53,959 nt of DNA from Hafnia psychrotolerans. Its GTDB lineage: Bacteria > Pseudomonadota > Gammaproteobacteria > Enterobacterales > Enterobacteriaceae. The stretch covers positions 1 through 53,959 of the forward strand of contig NZ_BMFZ01000016.1 in assembly GCF_014639435.1 (NCBI RefSeq). Reading direction: 5' to 3'. Positions 10,223 to 22,453 of this stretch are shown piece by piece. The notes under the pieces were generated by a model. That model worked only from the letters and a program-made list of their open reading frames with translations, did not search any database and was not told the origin of the DNA. The stretch's first letter is position 1; each line of letters begins with the position of its first letter. A program made the position numbers and the translations under genes.

Positions 10223-10687
10223 ATGAAACAAGCCACCTTTTTTCTTATCGATGCGCCGGACGCGGACGGGAGTCTGGCTTCACACGAAGCACTGGCCTGC
10301 CAGATTGCCGCTGAGCGCTGTCGTGTGGGAAAACGCGTGTTGCTGGCCTGTGAAGATCAGCAGCAGGCAGAACGTCTGGACGAAGCCCTGTGGCAACGCG
10401 ATCCAAGCCAGTTCGTCCCGCACAATTTAGCGGGCGAAGGTCCAAAGTTCGGCGCGCCGGTTGAGCTATGCTGGCCTGGCAAACGTGGTAATGCGCCACG
10501 TGATTTGCTGATAAATCTCCTGCCTCAGTTTGCAGATTTTGCTACTGCTTTCCATGAAGTGGTAGACTTCGTCCCTTACGAAGATTCCCTTAAACAACTG
10601 GCGCGCGATCGCTACAAAGCCTATCGCAGCGTCGGTTTTACGTTGACCACGGCCACGCCGCCGTCTGTCACTACATCGACCGACTAA
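10223..10687 (+). CDS. holC: DNA polymerase III chi subunit HolC
   Basis: A 154-residue chi subunit of the clamp loader, which bridges the replisome to single-strand binding protein. Starts [20 protein letters not shown], with family motifs in [19 protein letters not shown] and the [10 protein letters not shown] segment; the E. coli homologue is about 147 residues. valS follows after 13 bases, the arrangement found across enterobacteria, and the two are probably cotranscribed. The preceding terminator overlaps the likely promoter region, so part of the transcription may come from read-through of pepA. Confidence 0.93.
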   Translation: MKQATFFLIDAPDADGSLASHEALACQIAAERCRVGKRVLLACEDQQQAERLDEALWQRDPSQFVPHNLAGEGPKFGAPVELCWPGKRGNAPRDLLINLLPQFADFATAFHEVVDFVPYEDSLKQLARDRYKAYRSVGFTLTTATPPSVTTSTD

Positions 10688-10700
10688 AAACGAAAGCGAA

Positions 10701-13556
10701 ATGGATAAGACATATAACCCGCAAGACATCGAGCAGCCGCTTTACGAGCACTGGGAAGAACAGGGCTACTTCAAGCCACATGGTGATACCAGTAAAGAAA
10801 GCTTTGCCATCATGATCCCGCCGCCGAACGTCACCGGTAGCTTGCACCTGGGCCACGCTTTCCAGCAAACCATCATGGACGCCATGATCCGCTATCAACG
10901 CATGCAGGGTAAAAATACGCTGTGGCAGGCGGGGACCGACCACGCTGGTATCGCTACCCAAATGGTGGTTGAGCGCAAAATTGCCGCCGAAGAAGGCAAA
11001 ACCCGTAAAGACTATGGCCGCGAAGCGTTCATCAACAAAATTTGGGACTGGAAAGCGGAATCTGGTGGCACCATTACCCGCCAGATGCGCCGTCTGGGCG
11101 ACTCTGTGGATTGGGAGCGTGAGCGCTTCACTATGGATGAAGGCCTGTCCAACGCCGTGCGCGAAGTGTTTGTCCGGCTGTACAAAGAAGACCTGATTTA
11201 CCGTGGTAAACGCCTGGTGAACTGGGATCCAAAACTGCGCACCGCGATTTCTGACCTCGAAGTGGAAAACCGCGAGTCCAAAGGATCCATGTGGCACCTG
11301 CGTTATCCGCTGGCTGACGGTGCAAAAACCGCAGAAGGCAAAGATTACCTGGTGGTCGCCACCACCCGTCCGGAAACGGTGCTCGGTGATACCGGCGTCG
11401 CGGTAAACCCGGAAGATCCGCGTTACAAGGATCTGATCGGCAAAGAGATCATTCTTCCCTTGGTGGGCCGCCGCATTCCCATTCTGGGCGACGAACACGC
11501 CGACATGGAAAAAGGCACCGGCTGCGTGAAGATCACGCCAGCCCACGACTTTAACGACTATGAAGTCGGTAAACGTCACGGCCTGCCGATGATCAACATC
11601 CTGACGTTCGACGGCGACATCCGCCAGACCGCTGAAGTGTTCAACACTAACGGCGAAGAGAGCGACGAGTGCAGCAACGACATTCCTGAGTCGTTCCGTG
11701 GCCTTGAGCGCTTTGCCGCGCGTAAAGCCGTAGTCGCGGCATTTGAAGAAGCCGGCCTGCTGGAAGAAATCAAACCTCACGATCTGACCGTGCCTTACGG
11801 CGACCGTGGCGGCGTAGTGATCGAACCCATGCTGACCGACCAGTGGTACGTGCGTACCGCTCCGCTGGCGAAAGTCGCAGTCGAAGCCGTGGAAACAGGC
11901 GAAATTCAGTTCGTCCCCAAACAGTACGAGAACATGTACTTCAGCTGGATGCGCGACATTCAGGACTGGTGTATTTCCCGTCAGTTGTGGTGGGGACACC
12001 GCATTCCGGCCTGGTACGACGCCGAAGGCAACGTGTACGTTGGCCGCGACGAAGCGGAAGCACGCAGCGAAAACAATCTGGGCGCAGACGTGGTGCTCAC
12101 TCAGGACGAAGACGTGCTCGATACCTGGTTCTCTTCTGGCCTGTGGACCTTCTCCACGCTGGGCTGGCCGGAGCAGACACTGGAACTCAAAGCCTTCCAC
12201 CCATCAAGCGTGGTCGTCAGCGGCTTCGACATTATCTTCTTCTGGATCGCGCGCATGATCATGATGACCATGCACTTCGTTAAAGATGATAATGGCAAAC
12301 CGCAGGTTCCGTTCAATACCGTCTACATGACCGGGCTTATCCGCGACGACGAAGGACAGAAAATGTCCAAGTCGAAGGGTAACGTCATCGATCCGCTGGA
12401 TATGATTGACGGCATCTCGCTGGAAGATCTGCTGGAAAAACGTACCGGCAACATGATGCAGCCTCAGTTAGCGGAAAAAATCCGCAAACGCACCGAGAAG
12501 CAATTCCCGAACGGCATCGAACCGCACGGCACTGACGCCCTGCGTTTCACGCTGGCGGCGCTGGCTTCTACCGGCCGTGACATCAACTGGGACATGAAGC
12601 GTCTTGAGGGTTATCGCAACTTCTGTAACAAACTGTGGAACGCCAGCCGCTTCGTGCTGATGAACACAGAAGATCAGGATTGTGGCCTGAACGGCGGTGA
12701 ACTCGAGCTGTCACTGGCCGATCGCTGGATCCTCGCCGAATATAACCGTACGGTGAAAGCTTACCGCGACGCGATGGATACCTACCGCTTCGATCTGGCT
12801 GCCAGTATTCTGTATGAATTCACCTGGAACCAGTTCTGCGACTGGTATCTGGAACTCACCAAACCGGTAATGATGGGCGGTAGCGAAGCACAATTGCGCG
12901 GCACTCGTCATACGCTGGTGGACGTGCTGGAAGGTCTGCTGCGTCTTGCGCATCCGATCATTCCGTTCATCACAGAAACCATCTGGCAGCGCGTCAAAAC
13001 GCTCAAGGGCATCACAGCGGAAACCATCATGCTGCAGCCTTTCCCGGAATTTGACGCAGCGAAAACAGACGAACTGGCGCTGGCCGATCTGGAGTGGATC
13101 AAGCAGGCCATCATTGCTATCCGTAACGTGCGTGCCGAGATGAACCTGTCTCCGGCCAAGCCGCTGGAACTGCTGCTACGTGGCGCAAGTACAGATGCAC
13201 AGCGTCGTGTGGAACAGAACCGGAACTTCATTTCGTCTCTGGCCCGTCTGGAGTCCATCACCCTTCTGCCTGCTGGCGACAAAGGCCCGGTTTCTGTCAC
13301 CAAACTGGTAGAAGGCGCTGAGCTGCTGATCCCGATGGCGGGTCTGATTGATAAAGACACCGAGCTGGCCCGCCTGGATAAAGAGATCGCGAAACTGGAC
13401 GGTGAGATTGCGTCTATCGAAGGCAAGCTGTCTAACGAGGGTTTTGTGGCGCGTGCGCCTGAAGCGGTCGTTGCCAAAGAGCGTGACCGTCTGGCAGCCT
13501 GCGGCGAAGCCAAAATCAAGATTGCAGAACAGAAAGCCACCATCGCGGCCCTGTAA
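10701..13556 (+). CDS. valS: Valyl-tRNA synthetase
   Basis: A 951-residue class I aminoacyl-tRNA synthetase charging tRNA-Val. The HIGH motif appears as HLGH at 49-52 ([12 protein letters not shown]) and KMSKS at 554-558. The large insertion between them holds the editing (CP1) domain, with TTRPET near 223-228. The anticodon-binding domain follows, and the C-terminal about 70 residues form the valine-specific coiled coil ([19 protein letters not shown]). Length equals the E. coli enzyme. A long antisense reading frame inside it is a codon-bias artefact. Confidence 0.98.
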   Translation: MDKTYNPQDIEQPLYEHWEEQGYFKPHGDTSKESFAIMIPPPNVTGSLHLGHAFQQTIMDAMIRYQRMQGKNTLWQAGTDHAGIATQMVVERKIAAEEGKTRKDYGREAFINKIWDWKAESGGTITRQMRRLGDSVDWERERFTMDEGLSNAVREVFVRLYKEDLIYRGKRLVNWDPKLRTAISDLEVENRESKGSMWHLRYPLADGAKTAEGKDYLVVATTRPETVLGDTGVAVNPEDPRYKDLIGKEIILPLVGRRIPILGDEHADMEKGTGCVKITPAHDFNDYEVGKRHGLPMINILTFDGDIRQTAEVFNTNGEESDECSNDIPESFRGLERFAARKAVVAAFEEAGLLEEIKPHDLTVPYGDRGGVVIEPMLTDQWYVRTAPLAKVAVEAVETGEIQFVPKQYENMYFSWMRDIQDWCISRQLWWGHRIPAWYDAEGNVYVGRDEAEARSENNLGADVVLTQDEDVLDTWFSSGLWTFSTLGWPEQTLELKAFHPSSVVVSGFDIIFFWIARMIMMTMHFVKDDNGKPQVPFNTVYMTGLIRDDEGQKMSKSKGNVIDPLDMIDGISLEDLLEKRTGNMMQPQLAEKIRKRTEKQFPNGIEPHGTDALRFTLAALASTGRDINWDMKRLEGYRNFCNKLWNASRFVLMNTEDQDCGLNGGELELSLADRWILAEYNRTVKAYRDAMDTYRFDLAASILYEFTWNQFCDWYLELTKPVMMGGSEAQLRGTRHTLVDVLEGLLRLAHPIIPFITETIWQRVKTLKGITAETIMLQPFPEFDAAKTDELALADLEWIKQAIIAIRNVRAEMNLSPAKPLELLLRGASTDAQRRVEQNRNFISSLARLESITLLPAGDKGPVSVTKLVEGAELLIPMAGLIDKDTELARLDKEIAKLDGEIASIEGKLSNEGFVARAPEAVVAKERDRLAACGEAKIKIAEQKATIAAL

Positions 13557-13591
13557 TCCTGTCATGTTGATGAGCACATGAGATAATAACG

Positions 13592-13615
13592 AAGGCCGCG
13601 AAAGCGGCCTTTTTT
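13592..13615 (+). terminator. Terminator after valS
   Basis: AAGGCCGC, loop GAAA and GCGGCCTT are followed by TTTT: a compact perfect stem with a GNRA tetraloop. Confidence 0.9.
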
Positions 13616-13644
13616 ATGCATCAAATTCTACGATATAAAACCGG

Positions 13645-14673
13645 CTACAACTTGGCGGCCTCCCGGATATGTTCAATCCGCGACGGCATCGCCGGGTGCG
13701 TACTCATCCAGTCAGGCAGGCTGCTGTCGTTGATTTTTTCCTTCTGCGATTCTGCCGAAAGCAGCGAATAGATTTGCGCCATCGGTTCCAGCGATCGCCC
13801 TTCCCGCTTCATTTCCTTAATCGCCCAGTCATCCGCATCACGTTCCATACCGCGTGAGAACTGCAATTCATTGGCGAGCGATGCCGTTTGCAGCAACATA
13901 TCGCCGATGCCGCTGACATCGCCGGTCATCCACAACAACGTAAGCGATACCAGCGAAGAACGCACCAGCATGCGCATCGGATGCCGGTAGGCGTGATGGC
14001 CCATCTCATGCAGCATCACCGCCGCCAGCGCGTCATCGTCGGGGCTGAGTGCCACCAGCCTGTCGCTGAGGACAAGCGTACCGTCCGCCAGCATAAACGC
14101 ATTAGCGACATCGGGAATATTCATCAGTTTCAGGCTGACCGGCGTCCGGTCATTACGCAACGACGGCGGTGTCACTTGAATGAACAGCGCCTGAAGTGCT
14201 TTTTGGCGATCCTCCGGTAATGCTGAATCCTGAAAATCGCTGGCCCTGAGAAGCGTCATCGTATGACGCCCGAGGTTTTGTTCAATCGTGGTCGGAATGC
14301 GCAGCGCGATCGTATTACTGGCCCACGGCAGTAACCCATAAACGTAGAAGACGATCAGCAGACAGGTGGCCAGCAGCGTAAGGACAACGCCGCGCTTATG
14401 GCTTTCCATACGGTATACCCAGCCCGGCTTGCGATGTTGGAGCAACCAGCGGCGAAACGCCGTGTCATCGGCCGGAACAAAACGGCTGCCGTCAGGGAAG
14501 GTGAGAAACAAGGGAATGGTGCCCAGCGCATCAGAAACGTCAATTTCGCCGAGTGAAAAGCGGGTCTGTGAGTCCGGATTTTCCAGCGTCAGTTGCTGTC
14601 CGTCTTCTAAAAAGAGGCGGGCAGCCTCACGCGCTGCCCGTCCCGGAGGCTGATAGAAGCCTTCAATTATCAT
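13645..14673 (-). CDS. M48-family zinc metallopeptidase, membrane-anchored
   Basis: A 342-residue protein with a soluble N-terminal part (about 1-90), one transmembrane segment near residues 95-117, and a peptidase domain. The zinc site is H222-E223-M-G-H226; the likely third ligand is in RGMERDADDWA near 287. It resembles the peptidases encoded beside DUF898 genes in Yersiniaceae. Its ATG lies 3 bases past the stop of the yjgN gene, so they form one transcript. The substrate is unknown; membrane-protein quality control is a plausible but unproven role. Because the upstream yjgN is frameshifted, translation coupling may be affected. Confidence 0.85.
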   Translation of the reverse strand: MIIEGFYQPPGRAAREAARLFLEDGQQLTLENPDSQTRFSLGEIDVSDALGTIPLFLTFPDGSRFVPADDTAFRRWLLQHRKPGWVYRMESHKRGVVLTLLATCLLIVFYVYGLLPWASNTIALRIPTTIEQNLGRHTMTLLRASDFQDSALPEDRQKALQALFIQVTPPSLRNDRTPVSLKLMNIPDVANAFMLADGTLVLSDRLVALSPDDDALAAVMLHEMGHHAYRHPMRMLVRSSLVSLTLLWMTGDVSGIGDMLLQTASLANELQFSRGMERDADDWAIKEMKREGRSLEPMAQIYSLLSAESQKEKINDSSLPDWMSTHPAMPSRIEHIREAAKL

Positions 14674-14676
14674 GCA

Positions 14677-15859
14677 TTATAGACCGACGCCAACATCAAA
14701 CGCCTGCGTCACTTCTTCTGCAACCGCCGTATTGGCAGAGTCGCCGTGCGCCTGCACATCCAGCAACGACAGGTCACCAGACACAGCCGTCGATGCTGCC
14801 ACGTAGCGCGCAGAACGCACATGGGCCACCGGCGTTGCCAGACCCAGCGAGAACACCATGATCAACGCATTAGTGAGCAGCAGCCCCAGATAGGACGCGG
14901 TTTTCATCGAAGAATGCAGTTTTAGGCCGTCGCCAATACGCGTCTGATTGAACACATAATTACGAACCGCGACCACCTGATAGCTGGCAACCACCAGCGA
15001 ACCAACCAGAAGAATGACGATGGCAAAGAAGAAGTCGAGCATATTGCTCATCAGCATCGCCCCGGCCATTTCATCAGACATGCCACCGATTAAGACCATC
15101 TGATACATCGTCGTAAAGAACGACCCCATCAGCCAAAAGGCAACAATCAGGAACGGCAGGAATAATAAAATGCCTAGCAGGCTGTATTTAATAAATGCCG
15201 TTTTCTTCAATTCGGCACGGAACGCCGTCTTTCCGAAGAACATATTATTGACGTATAAATCGTGCGTCATTGCGCTGATAATACCCTGCACAGCGGCAAT
15301 GCCCGGCACTAATGCAACGGCCACTAACACCATGCTCAGCAATATCGCGCTGAGACTGGCGGTCTGAACGGCGATTAATACCACGAACGTAATGGGAATA
15401 TACAGCGCCAGCATCAGCAGGATCGGACACAGATACATGAGCGCGGCCAACTTTGCAGTGATAGTTAAAACGTACGCCGCGGAAGCTGGTCATGATAGCG
15501 TTGTAACGCCAGCTGCGGACAATCACCCACGGCAGCAGGGCGAAAAACGCCAGTACGAACAACAAGGCCAGTTGTGGCATTAATGCCGCTAAAATATAAA
15601 ATACAATGATACCTGCGATCACCAGCAAACGGCCTTTCAGTATTTGAATTGGCTTTGCGTGATAATCAAAACGATCCCCGTTTATTTCAGTATTACCCAG
15701 AAAATAACGACGACGGCGTACTGTCGCCCAGGCAGAATAAATTCCCAAGGTGACAATAGTGAGTAAAGTATTCACCAGCCAGATTGCGAAATATTCCCCG
15801 CCCTTACCATGAAAACGAACCTGATGCAGGTTGTCGTTGTATTGATTATTATCAGACAT
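14677..15859 (-). pseudogene. yjgN: YjgN-like DUF898 membrane protein, split by a single frameshift
   Basis: The N-terminal part starts at ATG (complement of 15857-15859; MSDNNQYNDNLHQVRFHGKG) and carries the family hallmarks LLTIVTLGIYSAWA and NGVRF-like RGVRFNYHC. The C-terminal part continues in another frame from KLAALMYLCPILLMLALYI to a stop at 14677. Together they give a polytopic membrane protein of about 393 residues, similar to E. coli YjgN. The frames join at the run of three A (TTT at 15452-15454 on the plus strand): removing one base restores CKLAALMYL. This is either a real inactivating insertion or a sequencing error. The gene is adjacent to yjgM, as in E. coli. Function is unknown. 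Confidence 0.85.
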
Positions 15860-16117
15860 TTTTATCTTTCGTCCTGAAAGGAATGAGAAACCGCCTTTCT
15901 TATCATGAAGAAAGAGGCATAGAGCTTGGTATAACGCTGAAGATTTAATCATGTACGCATACATTCAGGCAACAAATACCTTACAATTCAGATGAAAAAG
16001 ATTCTCATTTGAGATAGGGGAATGGAGAGGATGGGACGGCGGCGTTGCATCCGCACGCCGTAAAGTGGTATTAAAACGGTCTGTTTGATTGCCTATAGTG
16101 GAAACTGAGTGAGTAAC

Positions 16118-16621
16118 ATGACGACCTCCCTTCCTGTCAGCGTTCTGGTGCGCCCAATCCGCGCTGAAGATAATACTGCGATCGCCAGCGTGATCCGTCA
16201 CGTGTCAGCCGAATTTGGCCTCACGGCAGATAAAGGCTACACCGTCGCTGACCCGAATCTGGACCATCTGTATGAAAGCTACAGCCAGCCGCGCTGTGCG
16301 TACTGGGTGGTGGAACTGGACGGCGTGGTCGCCGGGGGTGGTGGTATGGCACCGTTATCAGGCGCAGAGGACGATCTGTGTGAGCTGCAGAAGATGTACT
16401 TCATGCCTTCGCTGCGCGGCCAGGGGCTGGCGAAACGTCTCGCGTTACAGGCCATTGATCATGCACGCCAGCAGGGGTTTTCCCGCTGCTATCTGGAAAC
16501 CACCGCCAGCCTGACACAGGCGATTGCGCTGTATGAGCGCCTCGGTTTCCAGCACATTGATGGCGCAATGGGGAATACAGGTCATGTCGATTGCGAAGTG
16601 ACGATGATAAAATACCTGTAA
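16118..16621 (+). CDS. yjgM: GNAT-family N-acetyltransferase YjgM
   Basis: A 167-residue acetyl-CoA-dependent acetyltransferase. Motif A is seen in [20 protein letters not shown] (Q/RxxGxG/A-type RGQGLA) and motif B in [14 protein letters not shown]. The central [20 protein letters not shown] is nearly the same as E. coli YjgM, reported there as an O-acetylserine detoxifier (oatA). ATG 16118 is preferred; an in-frame GTG nine bases upstream is possible. It is divergent from yjgN and followed closely by the RpiR regulator gene. Confidence 0.9.
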   Translation: MTTSLPVSVLVRPIRAEDNTAIASVIRHVSAEFGLTADKGYTVADPNLDHLYESYSQPRCAYWVVELDGVVAGGGGMAPLSGAEDDLCELQKMYFMPSLRGQGLAKRLALQAIDHARQQGFSRCYLETTASLTQAIALYERLGFQHIDGAMGNTGHVDCEVTMIKYL

Positions 16622-16658
16622 CCGCTCTTTCGCTTTCCATTACCTGACAGGCAGCCGT

Positions 16659-17399
16659 ATGTTCACTCACAAAGCCATTTCCGCGTTAAATGAACTGGAA
16701 CTGACGGTTTATAACTACATCGTCAAAAATGGCGACAAAGTGATGTATATGACCATCCGGGAGCTGGCAGATGCCGCCGGGGTATCCACCACCACGGTTT
16801 TGCGGTTCTGTAAGAAAATGGATTGCGACGGTTATTCGGAATTTCGTATCCGTTTTAAACTGTTTTTAGAACATGAAGAAAAACCACCCGTTTCATTCGG
16901 CATTAGTGAAATTATCAGTTATTTCAAAAGCATTAATAACAGCGAGTTTGATGAATTATTAGATCAGGCCGCGAAACAAATTGCCGAAGCGCAACGCATT
17001 ATATTTGTCGGCGTGGGAACATCCGGTTCATTAGGGAAATATAGCGCGCGCTTCTTCTCTAACGTCGGGAAATTCAGCACCTTTATTGATGACCCTTATT
17101 TCCCGATCAATAGCGACATGTATAAAGACGCTATTGCGATTATTCTTTCTGTCTCCGGAGAAACGGAAGAAGTCCTGCGTTTCGCCACCCAGTTCAGTCA
17201 GCATCGCTGCAAGATTATCAGCCTGACCAACAGCGAAAACTCAACGCTGGCACGCATGGCCGATCTAAACATTTCATACCACATGCCGCAAATAGTGCTC
17301 GAAGGGCAATATAATATTACCACGCAGATCCCGGTACTTTATATTATCGAGACCATTGGAAAGAAATTACCCTTAATAAAACGTGACATGGCGCAATGA
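16659..17399 (+). CDS. MurR/RpiR-family transcriptional regulator
   Basis: A 246-residue regulator. The N-terminal RpiR helix-turn-helix (about 1-77; TIRELADAAGVSTTTVLRFC) binds DNA. A SIS sugar-phosphate-binding domain (about 105-230; IIFVGVGTSGSLGKYSARFF and SVSGETEEVL) senses a phosphorylated sugar. It lies 148 bases upstream of a beta-glucoside PTS permease and phospho-beta-glucosidase in the same direction, so it very likely controls that pair, with the sugar phosphate as effector. Two GTGACAT repeats (17422-17428 and 17456-17462) in the spacer are candidate operator halves. Confidence 0.88.
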   Translation: MFTHKAISALNELELTVYNYIVKNGDKVMYMTIRELADAAGVSTTTVLRFCKKMDCDGYSEFRIRFKLFLEHEEKPPVSFGISEIISYFKSINNSEFDELLDQAAKQIAEAQRIIFVGVGTSGSLGKYSARFFSNVGKFSTFIDDPYFPINSDMYKDAIAIILSVSGETEEVLRFATQFSQHRCKIISLTNSENSTLARMADLNISYHMPQIVLEGQYNITTQIPVLYIIETIGKKLPLIKRDMAQ

Positions 17400-17482
17400 A
17401 AAAACAAGGTGTTTTAAACTTGTGACATATTCCTAATCCTGTTTTTTGTTATATCGTGACATCATCCTTTCTTTTGCTACAC

Positions 17483-17534
17483 TCCTGCCAGAAATTAAAA
17501 AAATAAAACATCATCTCTGTACACCCCGGCAGGA
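17483..17534 (+). promoter_or_regulatory. Possible RBS-sequestering hairpin before the PTS gene
   Basis: TCCTGCC (17483-17489) is the exact complement of GGCAGGA (17528-17534), which contains the AGGA of the Shine-Dalgarno sequence 12 bases before ATG 17547. The 38-base loop is A-rich. A leader folding this way would hide the ribosome-binding site. No decisive promoter is visible; TACACT at 17478-17483 could be a -10. Confidence 0.35.
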
Positions 17535-17546
17535 GAATAATAAATA

Positions 17547-19079
17547 ATGGCTATTGATTACGCTCAGACAGCTCAGGATATTGTTAAATATATCGGCGGC
17601 GAAAGTAATGTGATTAGCATCACACATTGCGCCACACGGCTACGTTTTGTTCTGAAAGATAATAGCGCCGTCGAGAAAGAAGAATTAAAACGCGTTAAAG
17701 GCGTGATTACCGTTATCGAGGCCAGTGGCCAGATGCAGGTGGCCATCGGCAACCACGTCAGCGATGCCTACAAACAGGTGCTGAAGCTGATCCACATTGA
17801 TGAAAACGCGCCGGTCTTTGCGCCCAATGTCGGCATCGTCAGCCGCGTCATGGACATCATCTCCAGCATTTTTACTCCCTTCCTTTATCCGCTGGCCGCC
17901 TGCGGTATTTTACAAGGGATTATCTCTTTCCTCGCCGCAGTCGGCGTTATGGATGCTAACAGCGGCACCTACCGGATCCTTAACTTTGTTTCGTGGACGG
18001 CGTTTACCTTCCTGCCGGTCATGATCGCCTTCACCGCGGCGAAAAAATTCAACGTCAACCCTTTCACCGCCGTGATTACTGCCTGTGCGCTGATCAGCCC
18101 TGATTACATGAACATGCTGACAGCGTTCAAAATTACGTCGATCAACTCCGCCGATCCGGCCATGCAGCAGTTAATGCGTGAAGCGGTGAATAACCCGGAA
18201 ATCGCCCGTATCCTGACGGATGTGGTCGGTATTCCGATTGCCGCGCCGACGCTGGATTTCCTCGGCATACCGATAAAATACCTCAGCTATACCGCCTCGG
18301 TGATCCCGATCATTCTGATGGTCTGGGCCATGTCTTACCTCGAACGTTTCTTCAATAAAGTGCTGCCGATCATTATCCGCAATCTGTTTACGCCGATGTT
18401 TTGTATCGCAATTATGGTGCCAATGACGTTGCTGGTCTTTGGCCCGGTGGGCAACCTGATTGGCGGTGCGATTGGCGGCGTTTATAACTATCTCTATCAC
18501 CTCAGCCCGACGGTGGCCGGATTTGTGGTGGGTGCATTCTGGCAGCCGCTGGTTACGCTGGGCGTCCACTGGGGCATTACGCCGGTCACGGTCGGCAACT
18601 ATGCAACGCTGGGCTACGACACCTTTACCGGCCTGCAGGCCTCCGCCGTCTTCGCGATGACCGGCAGCATGTTTGGCGTGTATCTGAAAACCCGCAGCCG
18701 CGAGATGAAAGGCATTTCACTGTCCGCTGGCGTCACCGGGTTGTTCGGCATCACCGAACCGGCCATTTACGGCGTCGCGCTGCGTCTCAAAAAACCTTTC
18801 CTGTGCAGCTGCGTCGCGGGGGGTATTGGCGGTGCGATTGCTGGCTCCTTCAACGCCGTATCATGGAGTTATTGCCTGCCGGGCATCGCCGTGCTGCCGG
18901 TGTTCTTCAAAGAAGGCCATATGCCGCAGTTCCTCGGTTTCCTGCTGTCGATCAGCGTCGCCTTTGTGCTCGGTGCGCTGTTTACCTGGCTGGTCGGATT
19001 TAAAGATGAACCCGACGTTGCCGCGACCAAAAAAGTACAAGCAGAAACCCGACGTACAACTCAGGCAGAAATGAATTAA
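17547..19079 (+). CDS. PTS beta-glucoside-type EIIBC transporter
   Basis: A 510-residue sugar-specific permease of the glucose superfamily PTS, importing and phosphorylating a beta-glucoside. The EIIB domain (about 1-90) carries the phosphorylated cysteine C28 in ITHCATRLRF. The EIIC domain (about 100-480) is polytopic and has the conserved GITEPAIYGV segment. There is no EIIA domain, so the phosphoryl group must come from an EIIA encoded elsewhere (Crr-type), as for AscF and sucrose ScrA permeases. It is followed by a GH1 phospho-glycosidase. Substrate (cellobiose, arbutin, salicin or other) cannot be told from sequence. Confidence 0.9.
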   Translation: MAIDYAQTAQDIVKYIGGESNVISITHCATRLRFVLKDNSAVEKEELKRVKGVITVIEASGQMQVAIGNHVSDAYKQVLKLIHIDENAPVFAPNVGIVSRVMDIISSIFTPFLYPLAACGILQGIISFLAAVGVMDANSGTYRILNFVSWTAFTFLPVMIAFTAAKKFNVNPFTAVITACALISPDYMNMLTAFKITSINSADPAMQQLMREAVNNPEIARILTDVVGIPIAAPTLDFLGIPIKYLSYTASVIPIILMVWAMSYLERFFNKVLPIIIRNLFTPMFCIAIMVPMTLLVFGPVGNLIGGAIGGVYNYLYHLSPTVAGFVVGAFWQPLVTLGVHWGITPVTVGNYATLGYDTFTGLQASAVFAMTGSMFGVYLKTRSREMKGISLSAGVTGLFGITEPAIYGVALRLKKPFLCSCVAGGIGGAIAGSFNAVSWSYCLPGIAVLPVFFKEGHMPQFLGFLLSISVAFVLGALFTWLVGFKDEPDVAATKKVQAETRRTTQAEMN

Positions 19080-19100
19080 TTCTGACATTACATTTGTAAA

Positions 19101-20569
<1,469 letters not shown>

Positions 20570-20643
20570 TCAGGCAGCACAAGCCGGTTAGTGTAACGTC
20601 TGTAGATGCCAGGATACTGGCTCTCTGAGCCGCAAACCGCATG

Positions 20644-20675
20644 AAAAAGGCCGCCAGAAATGGCAGCCTTTTTTC
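20644..20675. terminator. Terminator between the glucosidase gene and rraB
   Basis: AAAAAGGC and GCCTTTTTT flank an inner GCCA/TGGC stem. It is symmetric enough to serve both converging genes. Confidence 0.8.
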
Positions 20676-20700
20676 AATTCAGTGCAGAAATATGCGATGA

Positions 20701-21144
20701 TTAATGACGCTTACCGTCATCATCTTCGTCAACTAACTCGCCTTCCTCACCTTCTTCTTCATCGCCTTCTTCGCCGTCTTCATCTTCGTCGTCGCCTTCG
20801 AAGTAAGTTCCCCAACCGTCGTAGTTCACACCTTGGGTTTCGGCCAGATTCATCAGCTGTTCAACCTGTACGTCAATTTGTTCGGCATTCAGCGCAATTT
20901 CGCTGATCACGTCGCAGCACATGACGGTCGTACCATCTTCAACTTCCAACTCTTCCGCGTCGGTCACTTCGTAGCCCAATTTGAAAGCTTCAACCGCTGC
21001 TTTCTCCAGAACGTCGAAGTTCTCTGAAGATAAGTGGTGTTCAATAGTATAAAGCGCGTCAGGATCGCTGCCATCTTCCAGCAGTTCCTCGATGATTAAG
21101 CGGGTTTCTTCACGTTGTTCTTCTAGCAATTCACGATTTGCCAT
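20701..21144 (-). CDS. rraB: Ribonuclease E inhibitor RraB
   Basis: A 147-residue cytosolic regulator that binds RNase E and changes degradosome composition and mRNA decay. Starts [20 protein letters not shown] and contains the conserved [12 protein letters not shown]. The last about 35 residues are almost all Asp/Glu, a tail known in this family. It is divergent from argI; an ERIC element lies in between. In E. coli rraB (yjgD) is also next to argI. Confidence 0.95.
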   Translation of the reverse strand: MANRELLEEQREETRLIIEELLEDGSDPDALYTIEHHLSSENFDVLEKAAVEAFKLGYEVTDAEELEVEDGTTVMCCDVISEIALNAEQIDVQVEQLMNLAETQGVNYDGWGTYFEGDDEDEDGEEGDEEEGEEGELVDEDDDGKRH

Positions 21145-21214
21145 GCCTCAGTCCTCAATCAATTTGACGTATATTGCCGCCATTTTCACACAGCACGAGG
21201 CAAGCCTCCACTAC

Positions 21215-21340
21215 ATACCCAAAATAATTCACGTTTCGGGAAGGCAGCAAGCGAAGGGCTCCAGGTGAGCTGACATAAGTCAGTGACTCGGGTGAGTCAG
21301 TGTAGCCAACGCATCGGCAACGTGAAGTATGAAGGGGATA
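21215..21340. repeat. ERIC element between rraB and argI
   Basis: About 126 bp running from ATACCCAAAATAATTCACG to AACGTGAAGTATGAAGGGGA. The core AGCTGACATAAGTCAGTGACT is close to the ERIC consensus. The ends are complementary, so a transcript would fold into one long hairpin. It shares layout but differs at many positions from the copy at 10056. Confidence 0.85.
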
Positions 21341-21368
21341 AACAACAAAGTTTTTACGTCGGGGTTGT

Positions 21369-21407
21369 AATTGCATATTCATACATATAAATTGAATTTA
21401 TATTCAT
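21369..21407 (+). promoter_or_regulatory. Tandem ARG boxes (ArgR operator) of argI
   Basis: Two 18-bp sites: AATTGCATATTCATACAT (21369-21386) and AATTGAATTTATATTCAT (21390-21407), separated by exactly 3 bp, the spacing used by the ArgR hexamer. The second matches the consensus half-sites TGAAT and ATTCA perfectly. They should cover the argI promoter and give arginine repression. Confidence 0.88.
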
Positions 21408-21438
21408 CATGAAATGCGAAAAATTAGAGAGGAACACC

Positions 21439-22446
21439 ATGAGTCTTTTGAGTAAACGTCATTTTCTCAGGTTACTGGATTTTACCCCATCGGAAATTGC
21501 ATCCCTTCTCCAGCTCTCTGCCGAGTTAAAAGCCGCGAAGAAAAACGGTACAGAGAAAGCCCACCTGCAAGGAAAAAACATCGCGCTCATCTTCGAAAAA
21601 GACTCAACCCGTACCCGATGCTCTTTCGAAGTTGCCGCTTATGATCAGGGCGCAAACGTGACTTACCTCGGCCCAAGCGGCAGTCAGATCGGCCATAAAG
21701 AGTCGATGAAAGACACCGCACGCGTGCTGGGACGGATGTACGACGGTATTCAGTATCGCGGTTTCGGTCAGGACAAAGTCGAAATGCTGGCAGAGTTCGC
21801 CGGTGTGCCGGTCTGGAACGGCCTGACCAACGAATTTCACCCGACGCAACTATTGGCCGACCTGCTGACAATGCAGGAGCAACTGCCAGGCCAGCCGCTG
21901 AAAGGCATGAAACTTGCCTATCTGGGCGATGCACGAAACAATATGGGCAATTCACTGCTGGAAGCTGCCGCGCTGTGCGGTCTGAATTTACGTCTGGTGG
22001 CACCGACGGCCTGCTGGCCAGATGCCGAGTTGGTCGCGACCTGCCAACATCTGGCTCAGGAGAATGGCGGCACGATCTTGCTGACTGAAGATATTGCTAC
22101 CGGCGTCAAAGACGCCGACTTCTTGTACACCGACGTCTGGGTGTCGATGGGGGAGCCCAAAGAGACCTGGAAAGAGCGCATCAACTTACTGCGTGCCTAT
22201 CAGATCAACAGCGCGATGCTGTCCCTGACCGGTAACCCTCAGGTGAAATTTCTGCATTGCTTGCCCGCGTTCCATGATGACCAAACGACCCTCGGCAAAC
22301 AGATGGCCGAAGAGTATGGTCTGCACGGCGGCATGGAAGTCACCAATGACGTGTTCGAGTCCCCGCACAGCGTGGTGTTTGATCAGGCTGAAAACCGCTT
22401 GCACACCATTAAAGCGGTGATGGTCGCCACGCTGGGTTCACTCTAA
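21439..22446 (+). CDS. argI: Ornithine carbamoyltransferase
   Basis: A 335-residue cytosolic enzyme making citrulline from ornithine and carbamoyl phosphate, step six of arginine synthesis. Carbamoyl-phosphate binding S56-T-R-T-R60, HPTQ in [12 protein letters not shown], and the ornithine-binding HCLPAFHD are present. ATG 21439 follows GAGAGGA by 6 bases and gives the E. coli-like N-terminus; an in-frame ATG at 21409 lies against the ARG boxes and is rejected. Repressed by ArgR through the boxes upstream. It competes with PyrB (25278) for carbamoyl phosphate. Confidence 0.97.
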   Translation: MSLLSKRHFLRLLDFTPSEIASLLQLSAELKAAKKNGTEKAHLQGKNIALIFEKDSTRTRCSFEVAAYDQGANVTYLGPSGSQIGHKESMKDTARVLGRMYDGIQYRGFGQDKVEMLAEFAGVPVWNGLTNEFHPTQLLADLLTMQEQLPGQPLKGMKLAYLGDARNNMGNSLLEAAALCGLNLRLVAPTACWPDAELVATCQHLAQENGGTILLTEDIATGVKDADFLYTDVWVSMGEPKETWKERINLLRAYQINSAMLSLTGNPQVKFLHCLPAFHDDQTTLGKQMAEEYGLHGGMEVTNDVFESPHSVVFDQAENRLHTIKAVMVATLGSL

Positions 22447-22453
22447 GCCCACG

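Noticed and set aside
10671-12200. 509-codon antisense open frame inside valS
   Set aside because: It mirrors valS codon bias; the sense gene is unmistakable, and the antisense product has low-complexity Phe/Val/His-rich sequence without a known fold.
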